Counted from the first letter of the stretch, positions 1 to 8,618 are shown. The stretch: 64,000 bases of DNA from Anaerolineaceae bacterium (GCA_029265815.1 JAJUGU010000002.1:1-64000), one strand, 5' to 3'. A program made the numbers and translations. The notes: generated from the letters alone by a model not told the origin.

Positions 1-1298
1 GAGCTTTTTTCGGTTAAAAGACCAATCAGGTGTAAACGAGTCTTACGTTCTTTGACACCATTGATCGCTTTGAGAAAAATCTCATTCTGATAAAAAGAAC
101 CATCGCTCAATGCATTATCGAGGCGCACGTCATCCTGTAAAACAACACGGCCGGCACCAATATTCAAATGACCTGCCTCTGAATTGCCTGCTTTCCCGCC
201 TTGCAATCCAACAGCCTCACCAGAAGCATCCAACCTGGCAAACCCGTAGCGTTCGATTAACCCGTCCCACACGGGTGTGCTGGCAAGGAAAATAGGGTTT
301 GTTTCATCTGCCAATCCAATCCCCCAACCATCCAATATAATGAGCAGTACCTTGCAATTTTGATTGTGGTTAAAGCCAGGTAAAAGATCCACGCCAGTCA
401 TGGAGGGTGGAATTTCGATTCCCAGAAGGTGCAGAATGGTTGGTGCAATATCTGCCAGTTTGCCGTCCGCCGGTTTCATCTGGTTGTTTTCTTGGGGTTG
501 GATCAAGAGCAGCGGAACCTGGTTAGCTGTATGTGAGACATGAGGTTTTCCTTCGGCTGTAAAGAATTCCTCAAGATTGCCATGATCGGCGGTGATTAAG
601 ATCGTGTATCCCGCTGTTCTGGAGGCTTCAACGACTTCTCCAAGATATCGATCGACGGCTTCTGCGCAGCGAATCTTAGCATCGCGGCTGGAGGTGTGAC
701 CGATCACATCTCCATTGGCAAAATTGGTTACGATCAGATCATAATCTTTGTGGATGGCGTTCATAACTTCTTTCGCCACCTGTGGAAGGCTCAACTCTGG
801 CACCTGATCGAAGGGGATCCCTTTTGGCGAAGGTAAACGTTTGTCATCTTCGGCTGGAAATGGCTGATGGTTACCGCCGTTCAGAAAAAAAGTTACATGG
901 GCGAATTTTTCTGATTCAGAGCAGCGGAATTGCCGCAAACCGGCCTTGCTGACCGTTTCTGCCAGGGTATTCTCGATGCGCGAAGGAAGAAACGCCACAG
1001 GAAGATCTTTGAATTTTTCATGGTAAAGGGTGAGAATGATGAAATCCAGGGGAGAAAGGTTAACACGCTCAAAATGTGGAAATTCTGGATCTGTGAAGGC
1101 TTCGGTTAGTTCGATTTCACGTTCTCCGCGGCGGCAGCAGAAAATGACGGCGTCGCCTTGCTGAATGCGGCCGATGGGTAATCCTCTTTTGTCCACGCGC
1201 ACAAGTGGTTCCATTGAATAATCCTTTTGACCGGCTGCGTAAGCCTGATTGACTGCAGCGGCCAGGCGTTCACCACCATGTGAGTTGACTGTTTTCAT
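1..1298 (-). CDS. gpmI: 2,3-bisphosphoglycerate-independent phosphoglycerate mutase, circularly permuted order (3' end outside window)
   Basis: Interconverts 3- and 2-phosphoglycerate in glycolysis (cytosolic, Mn-dependent, alkaline-phosphatase superfamily). I translated an open frame from ATG 1298 to the window edge (432 codons, no stop). Residues ~1-300 match the second half of a normal iPGM: DAVIFCCRRGERE (sugar-phosphate Arg region), SEKFAHVTFFLNGG (Lys), NFANGDVIGHT (Asp/His), TADHGN (Asp-His), SHTANQVPL (His) and MTGVDLL, the usual C-terminus. Only after a short linker (NHNQN) comes the usual N-terminus: KVLLIILDGWGIG (metal Asp), ASGEAVGL and GNSEAGHLNIGAG (catalytic Ser). The rest of the transferase domain should follow beyond base 1. 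The start is supported by an in-frame TAA just upstream (TAA-ACG-GAA) and a GGAGTGG ribosome site. All visible catalytic residues are intact, so it is probably functional. Alternative: a C-terminal fragment fused to a complete second copy. Confidence 0.85.
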   Translation of the reverse strand, partial: MKTVNSHGGERLAAAVNQAYAAGQKDYSMEPLVRVDKRGLPIGRIQQGDAVIFCCRRGEREIELTEAFTDPEFPHFERVNLSPLDFIILTLYHEKFKDLPVAFLPSRIENTLAETVSKAGLRQFRCSESEKFAHVTFFLNGGNHQPFPAEDDKRLPSPKGIPFDQVPELSLPQVAKEVMNAIHKDYDLIVTNFANGDVIGHTSSRDAKIRCAEAVDRYLGEVVEASRTAGYTILITADHGNLEEFFTAEGKPHVSHTANQVPLLLIQPQENNQMKPADGKLADIAPTILHLLGIEIPPSMTGVDLLPGFNHNQNCKVLLIILDGWGIGLADETNPIFLASTPVWDGLIERYGFARLDASGEAVGLQGGKAGNSEAGHLNIGAGRVVLQDDVRLDNALSDGSFYQNEIFLKAINGVKERKTRLHLIGLLTEKS

Positions 1299-1359
1299 CT
1301 TGCCACTCCGATTTTGTTCCGTTTAAACTCATCAAATACTGGTCATGATTCGCAGACCA

Positions 1360-2148
1360 TTATGTCTGGGTGCGAGCTGGTGTTGGTTCCACCTGACGAA
1401 TAAATTCGTTGCACACCATTGGGGCAGAGGGGAATAACTGAAGTAATTCGTTAAATTGGTGAATAATTGCATCAGGCCTGTTTTCTTCATTGATCTCTTC
1501 TTGGGCCAGTTCTTCAGGACTGATCATGATGATTACCATTCCAAACCCCGCGTTTCGTGTTCCGCTGACGTCGCGCTTAAGGTTATCGCCAACGTAGACG
1601 CACTTCGCCGGTTCGACACCTGCCCTGCGGGCTGCTTCAAGATAAATTTCAGGATCCGGTTTTCTAATGCCCATGACGGAAGAAAGGACAACTGATTTAA
1701 AATATTGTGCCAATCCGTCCTCTTCCAGCCAATCTGGAATTTCTTGCGAGGTGATCACGTTGCTGATCAGCCCCAGTGTGTAACCGCGGCGGTGAAGTTC
1801 TGTCACCACTTCTTTTCCATTTTCAACCATCACCCTTAAGCCCATTGACTGGCGGTACTGGTAGGTGAGCTCTCGACCGAGCGGGGCAATGCGATCCTCT
1901 GGGAATTCAGGTGCCAGCCAGCGCGTCCATAGTTCAGATTCAGGGGCTTCCTTCATGTTCGCAAATGCCCACTTGCGGTACACCTTATACCGGTCATCTA
2001 CCTTCTTAATGAAAGAATCTGGATCTTCATTGGTGCCGATCAATTCAGTGATCTTGCGCCGGGCGCAAGATTGATGCGCCTCATCTTTAGTAAGGATACG
2101 CAGTGTGTTGCCCACATCTAAAAATATCGCCTGAATCTCTGATTTCAT
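1360..2148 (-). CDS. HAD-superfamily (subfamily IA) hydrolase, paralogue 1
   Basis: A 262-residue cytosolic phosphatase-type protein. HAD motif I is FLDVGNTL near residue 10, motif II is LISNV, motif III Lys is in IRKPDPEIY, and motif IV is YVGDNLKRDV. The insertion between motifs I and II is helical (cap type C1). Motif I has Gly where most HAD phosphatases have the second Asp (DxDxT), as in DxGxT subgroups; this residue is normally the general acid/base, so the activity is uncertain. It lies 32 bases after a paralogue and 61 bases before gpmI on the same strand, so the three are probably one operon. The C-terminal ~20 residues are unlike its neighbour. The substrate cannot be read from the sequence. 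Confidence 0.85.
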   Translation of the reverse strand: MKSEIQAIFLDVGNTLRILTKDEAHQSCARRKITELIGTNEDPDSFIKKVDDRYKVYRKWAFANMKEAPESELWTRWLAPEFPEDRIAPLGRELTYQYRQSMGLRVMVENGKEVVTELHRRGYTLGLISNVITSQEIPDWLEEDGLAQYFKSVVLSSVMGIRKPDPEIYLEAARRAGVEPAKCVYVGDNLKRDVSGTRNAGFGMVIIMISPEELAQEEINEENRPDAIIHQFNELLQLFPSAPMVCNEFIRQVEPTPARTQT

Positions 2149-2180
2149 CTTTTTCTCTTTGTGATTGAAAGATAATCAGG

Positions 2181-2912
2181 TCATTTCCGCGGCGGAAAAA
2201 TATCCAGCAGTTCGCGAGTTTCTTTGATTACATAATCAGGCTTATGTACACCTGTGGGAGGTTCCTTTTCCAGCGTAGCGGGTTCCTCGAAGAGGATCAT
2301 CATGCCGAATCCAGCCGCCCGTGTACCATCCACATCACGGACAGGATTGTCGCCAACATAGGCACACCTGGCTGGTTCAACACCAATATCGCGCGCAGCC
2401 ATCCAGTAGATCTCGGGATCGGGTTTACGATAACGGACCTTCGAAGAAAGGATCACTGTCTTGAAATACTGGCTCACGCCATCGCTTTCCATCCAATCTG
2501 GAATTTCTGTTTCGGTAATCGTATTGGCAATGATCCCAAGTTTATAACCACGCCGATCAAGTTCGATGATGGTTTCCTTGGCATCTGGCCGTGGAACGCG
2601 GCGGCCGTCATGATCACGCCATAAACGCGTCAGCTTACCCGCCAGGGGAGCAATCTTCTCAGCCGGATAATCAGGAAGAAGATGAACCGTCCATAATTCT
2701 TTTTCTGAAGCTTCGATGAGATTCTCTTTTGAGATTTTGCGGTGTTTTTTCCAACGGCTTTCGAGTTTGTCAAAAAACTCTGCTTCCGTTTCAGTCGTTC
2801 CGACCAACGCCATCAGGTCTTTGCGTGCCTGCGCCTGAAATTCAGGTTCTTCAAGGAGGATACGCAACGTGTTGCCAACGTCTAAAAAGATCGCCTCGAT
2901 ATCCGGGTTCAT
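2181..2912 (-). CDS. HAD-superfamily (subfamily IA) hydrolase, paralogue 2
   Basis: A 243-residue paralogue of the downstream gene, with the same unusual motif I (FLDVGNTL), motif II IIANT, motif III Lys in RYRKPDPEIY, and motif IV YVGDNPVRDVDGT followed by AAGFGMM. Identity to the neighbour runs through the whole length, including EIPDWMESDG versus EIPDWLEEDG, so this is an old tandem duplication. First gene of the apparent operon with the second HAD gene and gpmI. The upstream region holds two inverted repeats that may be operator or terminator elements. Phosphatase function is inferred from family; substrate unknown. Confidence 0.85.
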   Translation of the reverse strand: MNPDIEAIFLDVGNTLRILLEEPEFQAQARKDLMALVGTTETEAEFFDKLESRWKKHRKISKENLIEASEKELWTVHLLPDYPAEKIAPLAGKLTRLWRDHDGRRVPRPDAKETIIELDRRGYKLGIIANTITETEIPDWMESDGVSQYFKTVILSSKVRYRKPDPEIYWMAARDIGVEPARCAYVGDNPVRDVDGTRAAGFGMMILFEEPATLEKEPPTGVHKPDYVIKETRELLDIFPPRK

Positions 2913-2969
2913 ATTTCCTCTGGCTTGAAAGTATAGATATCTTTCAAAAAAATGAATTAATGAAAAATT

Positions 2970-3014
2970 ACTTGCATTTGTATATATTACGACAAAAAAA
3001 TACTAAATGCAAGT
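2970..3014. repeat. Perfect 10-bp inverted repeat in divergent promoter region
   Basis: ACTTGCATTT at 2970-2979 is repeated inverted as AAATGCAAGT at 3005-3014, with a 25-base A/T-rich spacer. It lies between the divergent HAD operon (start 2912) and the antiporter gene (start 3173), so it may be an operator. No T-run follows on either strand, which argues against a terminator. Confidence 0.5.
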
Positions 3015-3063
3015 CATTTTGCAGTGATAGTGAGGCGAAATCATTGAGCGGCCTGGTTTTTTT

Positions 3064-3099
3064 TCATTAATAAATTCATTTCCTTAAAATTATTAATGA
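3064..3099. repeat. 10-bp inverted repeat TCATTAATAA / TTATTAATGA
   Basis: The arms are 3064-3073 and 3090-3099 with a 16-base loop, about 75 bases before the antiporter start. The repeat is very A/T-rich, so chance is possible. Together with the repeat at 2970-3014 it suggests regulatory sites in this divergent region. Confidence 0.4.
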
Positions 3100-3172
3100 G
3101 CCATCCGATGGGCGTATTTTTCTGTGATAATAGGTTGTGGGGGATTATTTAGAATCAAGAAAGGACAGAATA

Positions 3173-5182
3173 ATGCATGATGTTCCATTATTAATCAATA
3201 TCACGCTTGCCCTGGTTGCAGCTTTTTTGGGGGGAATCCTTGCGCGCCGTATCGGGCTGCCTACGATTATCGGGTACTTGTTTGCTGGTATCCTGATCGG
3301 TCCTTTTACTCCGGGTTTTGTCGGTGATATTGATACCATACAGCAACTGGCAGAATTAGGAGTCATTTTCCTGATGTTTGGGGTGGGGTTGCACTTTTCT
3401 CTTTCACAACTTTGGCGAGTGCGCAAGATTGCCATACCGGGAGCCCTGCTCCAGACTTTTCTGGCGACGCTTGCTGGCATTGGATTGACCCGGCTGTGGG
3501 GGTGGGATTTGTTGGCCAGTATTGTGCTTGGGCTTTCGATTTCTGTAGCCAGTACAGTTGTATTGCTGCGCGGATTGATGGACAACAAGCTGCTTAATAC
3601 CGATCATGGTCAGGCAGCGGTAGGCTGGCTGGTGATGGAGGACATCCTTTCGGTTTTAATCCTGGTCTTCATGCCGGCACTTTCTTCAACGGGTTCTGCA
3701 TTTGATTGGGAAAACCTGGCTTTTACCTTATTAAAAGCAGCCGCCTTCGTCGTGATCATGTTCCTGGTAGGGACACGTTTTATTCCCTGGCTGCTGGAGC
3801 GTGTAGCGCACACGCATTCGCGGGAGTTGTTCATTCTGGCTGTGCTCGTCATCACTTTGGGGACAGCAATGGGCGCCGCTGAATTATTTGGGGTCTCGCT
3901 GGCACTAGGTGCGTTTGTTGCCGGGGCAATCATCAGTCAATCGCATCTCAGCCACCAGGTTGGGGCGGATGTCTTTTCATTCCGTGAAGCGTTCTCGGTG
4001 CTGTTCTTTGTGTCTGTTGGGATGCTTGTCAACCCGGTATTTCTATGGCAAAACCTGGGCCAGGTGGCAGCGTTATCGAGTCTGGTAATATTTGGAAAAT
4101 TGATCATCGTCCTTTTATTGGCATTGGTGTTTCCTCATCCCCTGCGCACGTATGTGATCATTGCCATAGGGCTGAGCCAGGTGGGTGAATTTTCATTCAT
4201 CCTTGGGCAGGGAGGACTGTCGCTAGATTTGCTCACTTCCAATCAGTATTCCCTGATTCTGGCCGCCTCGTTGATTTCGATCACGGTTAATCCATTCATG
4301 TATCGATTGATCCCGCCGCTGGAAAGGTTGTTTGAGCGCTTGCCTGGGTATCGTGAGAAGATAAAGCATCAAAGCCAAATATCTCAACTCGATGAAGGTT
4401 CGCTTAAGGATCACGTGGTGATTATTGGCTATGATCGTGTTGGAAAGCACATGGTGGACGTGCTGACCTCGCTTAAAGTACCGCTGCTGGTCATCGAAGA
4501 AGATGTTGATCACATCGTTGAATTGGGAAAAAGAAAAATTCCCGCGCTGTTCGGCGATGCCTCTAACTCTGAAGTGATCAAGCATGCGCATCTTGAGAAA
4601 GCACGGGTATTGGTGAGCACTATTTCAGATGAGATCGCCACTTCGTTGATTGTCACCAGGGTACGTGATCTTGCACCAGAATTGACAATTGTCGCCCGGT
4701 CAGCCACACGAGAAGGAGTAAATGAGCTGGCAGCTCTGGGAGCCAACCATATCGTCCAACCAGAACTGGAGGGCGGCCTGGAGTTGGTTCATCACACTCT
4801 ACTCGAATTGGGTTTCCCGCTGCGGCAGGTTCACGAATATGCCCAGGCTGTACGCCGCGATCACTACAATATCGAAGTCACCAGTTCGGATGAGCACCGT
4901 TCATTGGATGATCTATTGACAGCGTTTGAGGGGATTGAGATCACCTGGTTGAAACTTCATCAGGATAGCCTGCTTGTCGGTAAAACACTTGCCGAAGCAG
5001 ACATCCGCGCATTTTCAGGTGCTTCAGTTGTGGCATTAATCCGTGACGGAAAGCTTTCCCCCAACCCCAAATCTAATACTGTTTTTGAAGAGGGCGACCG
5101 TCTGGGGATCATCGGTGAGGAGGAACAGATCGAGACTGCCAGGAAGATGATCTGTAACGAAGCTCCCTGTAAAATTGAATAA
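3173..5182 (+). CDS. CPA2-family monovalent cation:proton antiporter with TrkA-N/TrkA-C domains (KefB/KefC-like)
   Basis: A 669-residue membrane protein that exchanges K+ or Na+ for H+. About 12 hydrophobic helices fill residues 5-380 (Na+/H+ exchanger fold; GLPTIIGYLFAGILIGP near residue 30 is typical of CPA2). A cytosolic Rossmann TrkA-N domain starts at DHVVIIGYDRVGKHMV (~residue 415), and a TrkA-C ligand domain forms the last ~90 residues (LHQDSLLVGKTL to RLGIIGEEEQ). I chose ATG 3173 because an AAGGAC ribosome site lies just upstream and the protein then starts straight into the first helix; an in-frame GTG at 3137 would add 12 polar residues. Monocistronic. Ion specificity cannot be read from the sequence. 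Confidence 0.9.
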   Translation: MHDVPLLINITLALVAAFLGGILARRIGLPTIIGYLFAGILIGPFTPGFVGDIDTIQQLAELGVIFLMFGVGLHFSLSQLWRVRKIAIPGALLQTFLATLAGIGLTRLWGWDLLASIVLGLSISVASTVVLLRGLMDNKLLNTDHGQAAVGWLVMEDILSVLILVFMPALSSTGSAFDWENLAFTLLKAAAFVVIMFLVGTRFIPWLLERVAHTHSRELFILAVLVITLGTAMGAAELFGVSLALGAFVAGAIISQSHLSHQVGADVFSFREAFSVLFFVSVGMLVNPVFLWQNLGQVAALSSLVIFGKLIIVLLLALVFPHPLRTYVIIAIGLSQVGEFSFILGQGGLSLDLLTSNQYSLILAASLISITVNPFMYRLIPPLERLFERLPGYREKIKHQSQISQLDEGSLKDHVVIIGYDRVGKHMVDVLTSLKVPLLVIEEDVDHIVELGKRKIPALFGDASNSEVIKHAHLEKARVLVSTISDEIATSLIVTRVRDLAPELTIVARSATREGVNELAALGANHIVQPELEGGLELVHHTLLELGFPLRQVHEYAQAVRRDHYNIEVTSSDEHRSLDDLLTAFEGIEITWLKLHQDSLLVGKTLAEADIRAFSGASVVALIRDGKLSPNPKSNTVFEEGDRLGIIGEEEQIETARKMICNEAPCKIE

Positions 5183-5314
5183 ATCGGTTTCGGTTTCTAC
5201 AACTCTCATTCAAAACATAATACGCTATGCTTAAAACATTAGCAGTTAGTGTTGATTGATTAATTTCAGCCTGCTGTTTTTTGTTTTCTTCTGATTCGAC
5301 TCCAAAACTCTGCG

Positions 5315-5342
5315 TTGAATTGAAGATAAAAATCACTATAAT
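5315..5342 (+). promoter_or_regulatory. Predicted sigma-70 promoter of the sugar ABC operon
   Basis: TTGAAT at 5315-5320 and a perfect TATAAT at 5337-5342 are 16 bases apart. A start near 5349 gives a ~67-base leader before the binding-protein ATG at 5416. Confidence 0.6.
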
Positions 5343-5415
5343 GGTATTAATCGCGACAACACAGGGAGGTGTCGTATATCTTTTTTCAGTTCATCTAGAT
5401 TCGAAAGGAGAAAAT

Positions 5416-6684
5416 ATGGGTCATAAGAGATTGATGCTCGTTGTTGCTCTGGTTGTCATCGCCACATTGATGCTCTCATCGTGTGCGAAAACTGGCGACA
5501 AACAGCTTGAAGTCTTTTCATGGTGGACCGGTGGAGGTGAAGAGGCTGGGTTGAATGCCATGATCAAGATCTGGGAGGAAAAGTATCCTGATATCGAATT
5601 TGTGAACGCCGCGGTCGCAGGAGGAGCTGGCTCAAACGCCAAGGCAGTACTTGCCACCCGTCTTTCAGCGGGAGACCCGCCTGATTCATGGCAGGGTCAT
5701 GCTGGTCAGGAACTGATCGGAACGTATGTTGCCGCAGGTCAACTGGAACCACTGGATGATCTCTATAAAGAAAACGGGTGGTACGATGTGTTCCCTGCGA
5801 CACTCATTCCTTTGATTTCCAAGGATGGACATCCATATTCTGTGCCGGTCAACATTCATCGTGCCAATGTCCTGTGGTACAACCCCGCAGTATTAGCCCA
5901 GTACAATGTTGATCCTCCCGATCCCACCAGTTTCGACAGCTGGATTGCTACCATGGATGCATTGAAAGCTGCTGGAATGGAAGCACCGCTCTCCCTCGGT
6001 GAAGCCTGGACTCAAAAACACCTTTTTGAGACCATACTTCTTGCCACGGTGGGTCCCGACACCTACACCAAACTCTGGAACGGCGAAGCAGACTGGGGCA
6101 GCGCAGATGTGACCAAGGCAATCGAAAACTTTGGTCTGATCTTGACTTACGTCAACCCTGATTATGCATCTCTTTCCTGGCAGGATGCTTCTAAACTCGT
6201 TGCCGATGGCGATGCCGCATTCAACGTGATGGGTGACTGGGCGGAAGGATACTTCCGCGTTGACCTGGGATTGGAACTTGGGACCGGGTTCGATTGGATG
6301 CCAGTTCCTGGCACAAAGGGTTCCTACCAATTCCTGTCTGACAGCTTCGTCCTCCCTGTCGGTGCCAAGCACCGCGATGCTGCCATTAAATGGTTGACTC
6401 TTTGCGGCTCAAAGGAAGGGCAGGATGCATTCAATCCTTTAAAGGGTTCAATTCCTGCGCGTAACGATGCTGATGTATCGTTATACAGTGAATACCTGCA
6501 GGCTGCGATGGCGGATTGGAAGGTTGATACGATTGTTGGTTCTCTCGCTCACGGTGTGGTCGCCAATGACACCTGGAGCAATGATATTAGCACAGCCCTT
6601 GGCCAGTACCTGACTGACAAGGATAATGCTGCATTGCAGGCTGCTCTGGTTAACCTTTGCAAGACAGATGGTCCCTGTAAATAG
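5416..6684 (+). CDS. Glucose/mannose-type ABC transporter substrate-binding lipoprotein
   Basis: A 422-residue extracellular solute-binding protein (family 1). The lipoprotein signal ends in lipobox LSSC near residue 22, so the mature protein is tethered outside the membrane. Segments such as FSWWTGGGEEAGL, ATRLSAGDPPDSWQGHAGQE, PVNIHRANVLWYNP, FNVMGDWAEGYF and FNPLKGSIPARNDAD match what I know of the Thermus glucose/galactose/mannose-binding protein group, so glucose/mannose is the likely substrate (inference). ATG 5416 was chosen over an upstream in-frame start because AAAGGAG lies 6 bases before it and the signal peptide begins here. It heads an operon with two permeases; a strong hairpin separates it from them. 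Confidence 0.88.
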   Translation: MGHKRLMLVVALVVIATLMLSSCAKTGDKQLEVFSWWTGGGEEAGLNAMIKIWEEKYPDIEFVNAAVAGGAGSNAKAVLATRLSAGDPPDSWQGHAGQELIGTYVAAGQLEPLDDLYKENGWYDVFPATLIPLISKDGHPYSVPVNIHRANVLWYNPAVLAQYNVDPPDPTSFDSWIATMDALKAAGMEAPLSLGEAWTQKHLFETILLATVGPDTYTKLWNGEADWGSADVTKAIENFGLILTYVNPDYASLSWQDASKLVADGDAAFNVMGDWAEGYFRVDLGLELGTGFDWMPVPGTKGSYQFLSDSFVLPVGAKHRDAAIKWLTLCGSKEGQDAFNPLKGSIPARNDADVSLYSEYLQAAMADWKVDTIVGSLAHGVVANDTWSNDISTALGQYLTDKDNAALQAALVNLCKTDGPCK

Positions 6685-6699
6685 CCTTTCATCATAAAT

Positions 6700-6735
6700 A
6701 AGAATCATCGGGGGAGAAATCTCCCGATGATTCTT
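6700..6735 (+). terminator. Intercistronic hairpin between binding protein and permeases
   Basis: A 13-bp perfect stem (arms 6700-6712 and 6723-6735, AAGAATCATCGGG and its complement) lies 15 bases after the binding-protein stop. There is no strong T-run. It probably acts as a partial terminator or 3' stabiliser that makes binding protein exceed permeases, as known for malE-malF. Confidence 0.7.
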
Positions 6736-6799
6736 CCTGGGTACTTAATAATCTTTTTTTCTTTTGCTCCACTTAAGGCCAATTGATTGAGGATATTCC

Positions 6800-7690
6800 A
6801 TGCAGAATAAAAAAGAGAGACTACAGGCATTCTTCATGGTATTGCCATCCATTCTGGCAGTGGCCATATTTATTTATGGTTTTATCGGCTGGACAGTACG
6901 CGTCTCATTTACTTCCTGGAAGGGCATGATCCCCGATTATACCTGGGTTGGACTTCAAAATTATATTAACCTGCTAACAAATGATCCGCGCTTCCAGGTC
7001 GATGTGCGCAACACCTTGCTGTTTACCATTCCCTTTGTTTTTGGCACTCTGATTATCGGTCTGATCTCTGCATTACTTCTTGATCAGGGATTGAAAGGCG
7101 AAACTTTTTTTCGAAGTCTTTTTCTCTTCCCAATGGCAATCTCGTATATTGTAACGGGGGTTGCCTGGCGCTGGCTCATGAATCCCGCCACAGGTGCTCG
7201 CATGAGCGGCCTGAATCTTCTTTTCAGCAAGATTGGTTTGGACTTTCTCAATAGTTCATACACTGCCACCCCCGAATGGGGAATGGCGTATATTGCCATT
7301 CCGGCTATCTGGCAACTCTCTGGTTATTGCATGGCGCTCTATCTGGCAGGTTTACGGGCCATACCAGATGAAATCAGAGAGGCTGCCCGGGTCGATGGTG
7401 CCAATGAATTCCAGATTTTTCGTACGATCATTTTACCCTTGCTGCGTCCGGTCACACTCAGCGCATTAATCATACTGGGGCATATGTCGCTAAAAACATT
7501 CGACTTGATTATTGCCATCGCAGGCAAGTCTTACGCGTTGGATATGCCTTCAATTTACATGTGGAATACAACCTTTGATGGACACGTATATGGAGTTGGC
7601 GCTGCGATCAGTATATTGCTCTTAATCAGCGTAGCCATTCTGATCATTCCATACCTCATTTATTCATTGAGGAAAGAGGCGCAACTATGA
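6800..7690 (+). CDS. Sugar ABC transporter permease, MalF/UgpA type
   Basis: A 296-residue inner-membrane permease with six hydrophobic helices. The EAA loop that docks the ATPase reads EIREAARVDGANEFQIFRTI near residue 195, followed by LPLLRP. It belongs to the CUT1 sugar family together with the binding protein upstream and the second permease, whose ATG overlaps its stop (ATGA). No ATPase gene is present here; CUT1 systems in Gram-positive-like bacteria often share one MsmK-type ATPase encoded elsewhere, which I infer here. Confidence 0.9.
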   Translation: MQNKKERLQAFFMVLPSILAVAIFIYGFIGWTVRVSFTSWKGMIPDYTWVGLQNYINLLTNDPRFQVDVRNTLLFTIPFVFGTLIIGLISALLLDQGLKGETFFRSLFLFPMAISYIVTGVAWRWLMNPATGARMSGLNLLFSKIGLDFLNSSYTATPEWGMAYIAIPAIWQLSGYCMALYLAGLRAIPDEIREAARVDGANEFQIFRTIILPLLRPVTLSALIILGHMSLKTFDLIIAIAGKSYALDMPSIYMWNTTFDGHVYGVGAAISILLLISVAILIIPYLIYSLRKEAQL

Positions 7691-8505
7691 CCCGCAGCCG
7701 AGCCCGTTATTTAAGCTATATCCCGCTGGTGTTACTCTCGTTCTTCTATCTGTTGCCGATCTATGTAATGGTACTCACCGGCTTAAAGAGTCTGGATGAA
7801 GTAAGTATTAAAACCATGTGGGATTTTCCGCGCCAGCTGAGCATGGCGAATTTTGCAGTCGCTTTTGATGAACTGAGGCCTTATCTTTGGAACAGTATAA
7901 AACTGGTGATCCCTTCATCAATTCTGTCATCGATTCTGGGTTCACTCAATGGGTATGTTTTGGCCAAATGGAAATTCAAAGGAGCGGATATTGTATTTCC
8001 ACTCATCCTTTTTGGAATGTTTATCCCATATCAGTCGATCCTGATTCCGCTCGTCGATTTTATGCATAAGATCAATCTCTATGGCGGGATTCCGGGCTTA
8101 ATGCTCGTGCATATCATTTATGGTATTCCGATTACCACATTAACTTTTCGAAATTATTATGCATCTATCCCGAATGAACTGGTTGAAGCCGCAAAGATCG
8201 ATGGGGCAGGTATGTTCAACATTTATCGCAATATCTTGCTGCCCATCTCGATACCCAGTTTTGTGGTCGTGCTGATCTGGCAGTTCACCCAGGCCTGGAA
8301 TGATTTCCTTTTCTCGGTGGTCTTAACCAGTTCCAGGAACTGGACGGTTACCGTTGGGTTGAACAACCTGGCAGGCGGACAAATCATTGCCTGGAATGTG
8401 CAAATGGCGGCTTCTTTTATTGCTGCGCTGCCCACTCTCCTGGTTTACATTTTCCTGGGTAAATACTTTATCAGGGGAATGATGGCAGGTTCGTTGAAGG
8501 GCTAA
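7687..8505 (+). CDS. Sugar ABC transporter permease, MalG/UgpE type
   Basis: A 272-residue permease, the second half of the heterodimeric CUT1 channel. Six helices are predicted; the EAA loop is ELVEAAKIDGAGMFNIYRNI near residue 165, followed by LLPISIPS. The ATG overlaps the stop of the preceding permease by 4 bases, so translation is coupled. A hairpin 24 bases after the stop ends the operon. Substrate is inferred from the binding protein as glucose/mannose-like. Confidence 0.9.
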   Translation: MTRSRARYLSYIPLVLLSFFYLLPIYVMVLTGLKSLDEVSIKTMWDFPRQLSMANFAVAFDELRPYLWNSIKLVIPSSILSSILGSLNGYVLAKWKFKGADIVFPLILFGMFIPYQSILIPLVDFMHKINLYGGIPGLMLVHIIYGIPITTLTFRNYYASIPNELVEAAKIDGAGMFNIYRNILLPISIPSFVVVLIWQFTQAWNDFLFSVVLTSSRNWTVTVGLNNLAGGQIIAWNVQMAASFIAALPTLLVYIFLGKYFIRGMMAGSLKG

Positions 8506-8528
8506 TTTTCGACCGTTTATGATGGCAG

Positions 8529-8554
8529 ACAACCTTCCGCATCAGGAAGGTTGT
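8529..8554 (+). terminator. Terminator of the sugar ABC operon
   Basis: A 10-bp stem (ACAACCTTCC 8529-8538 / GGAAGGTTGT 8545-8554) with a 6-base loop, followed by a T-rich stretch, 24 bases after the permease stop. Confidence 0.7.
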
Positions 8555-8589
8555 TTGTTAATGATTTATTAGAATGCCCCAAAAAGATA

Positions 8590-8618
8590 TTGAAATTGAT
8601 TTTTCACTGTGCTACCCT
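8590..8618 (+). promoter_or_regulatory. Candidate promoter of a leader or small RNA
   Basis: TTGAAA at 8590-8595, a 17-base spacer, then TACCCT at 8613-8618 preceded by TG-C (extended -10). A start near 8625 would give a transcript running into the terminator at 8754-8785. The -10 box is poor, so this is tentative. The rest of 8506-8808 holds no other gene that I can see. Confidence 0.35.
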
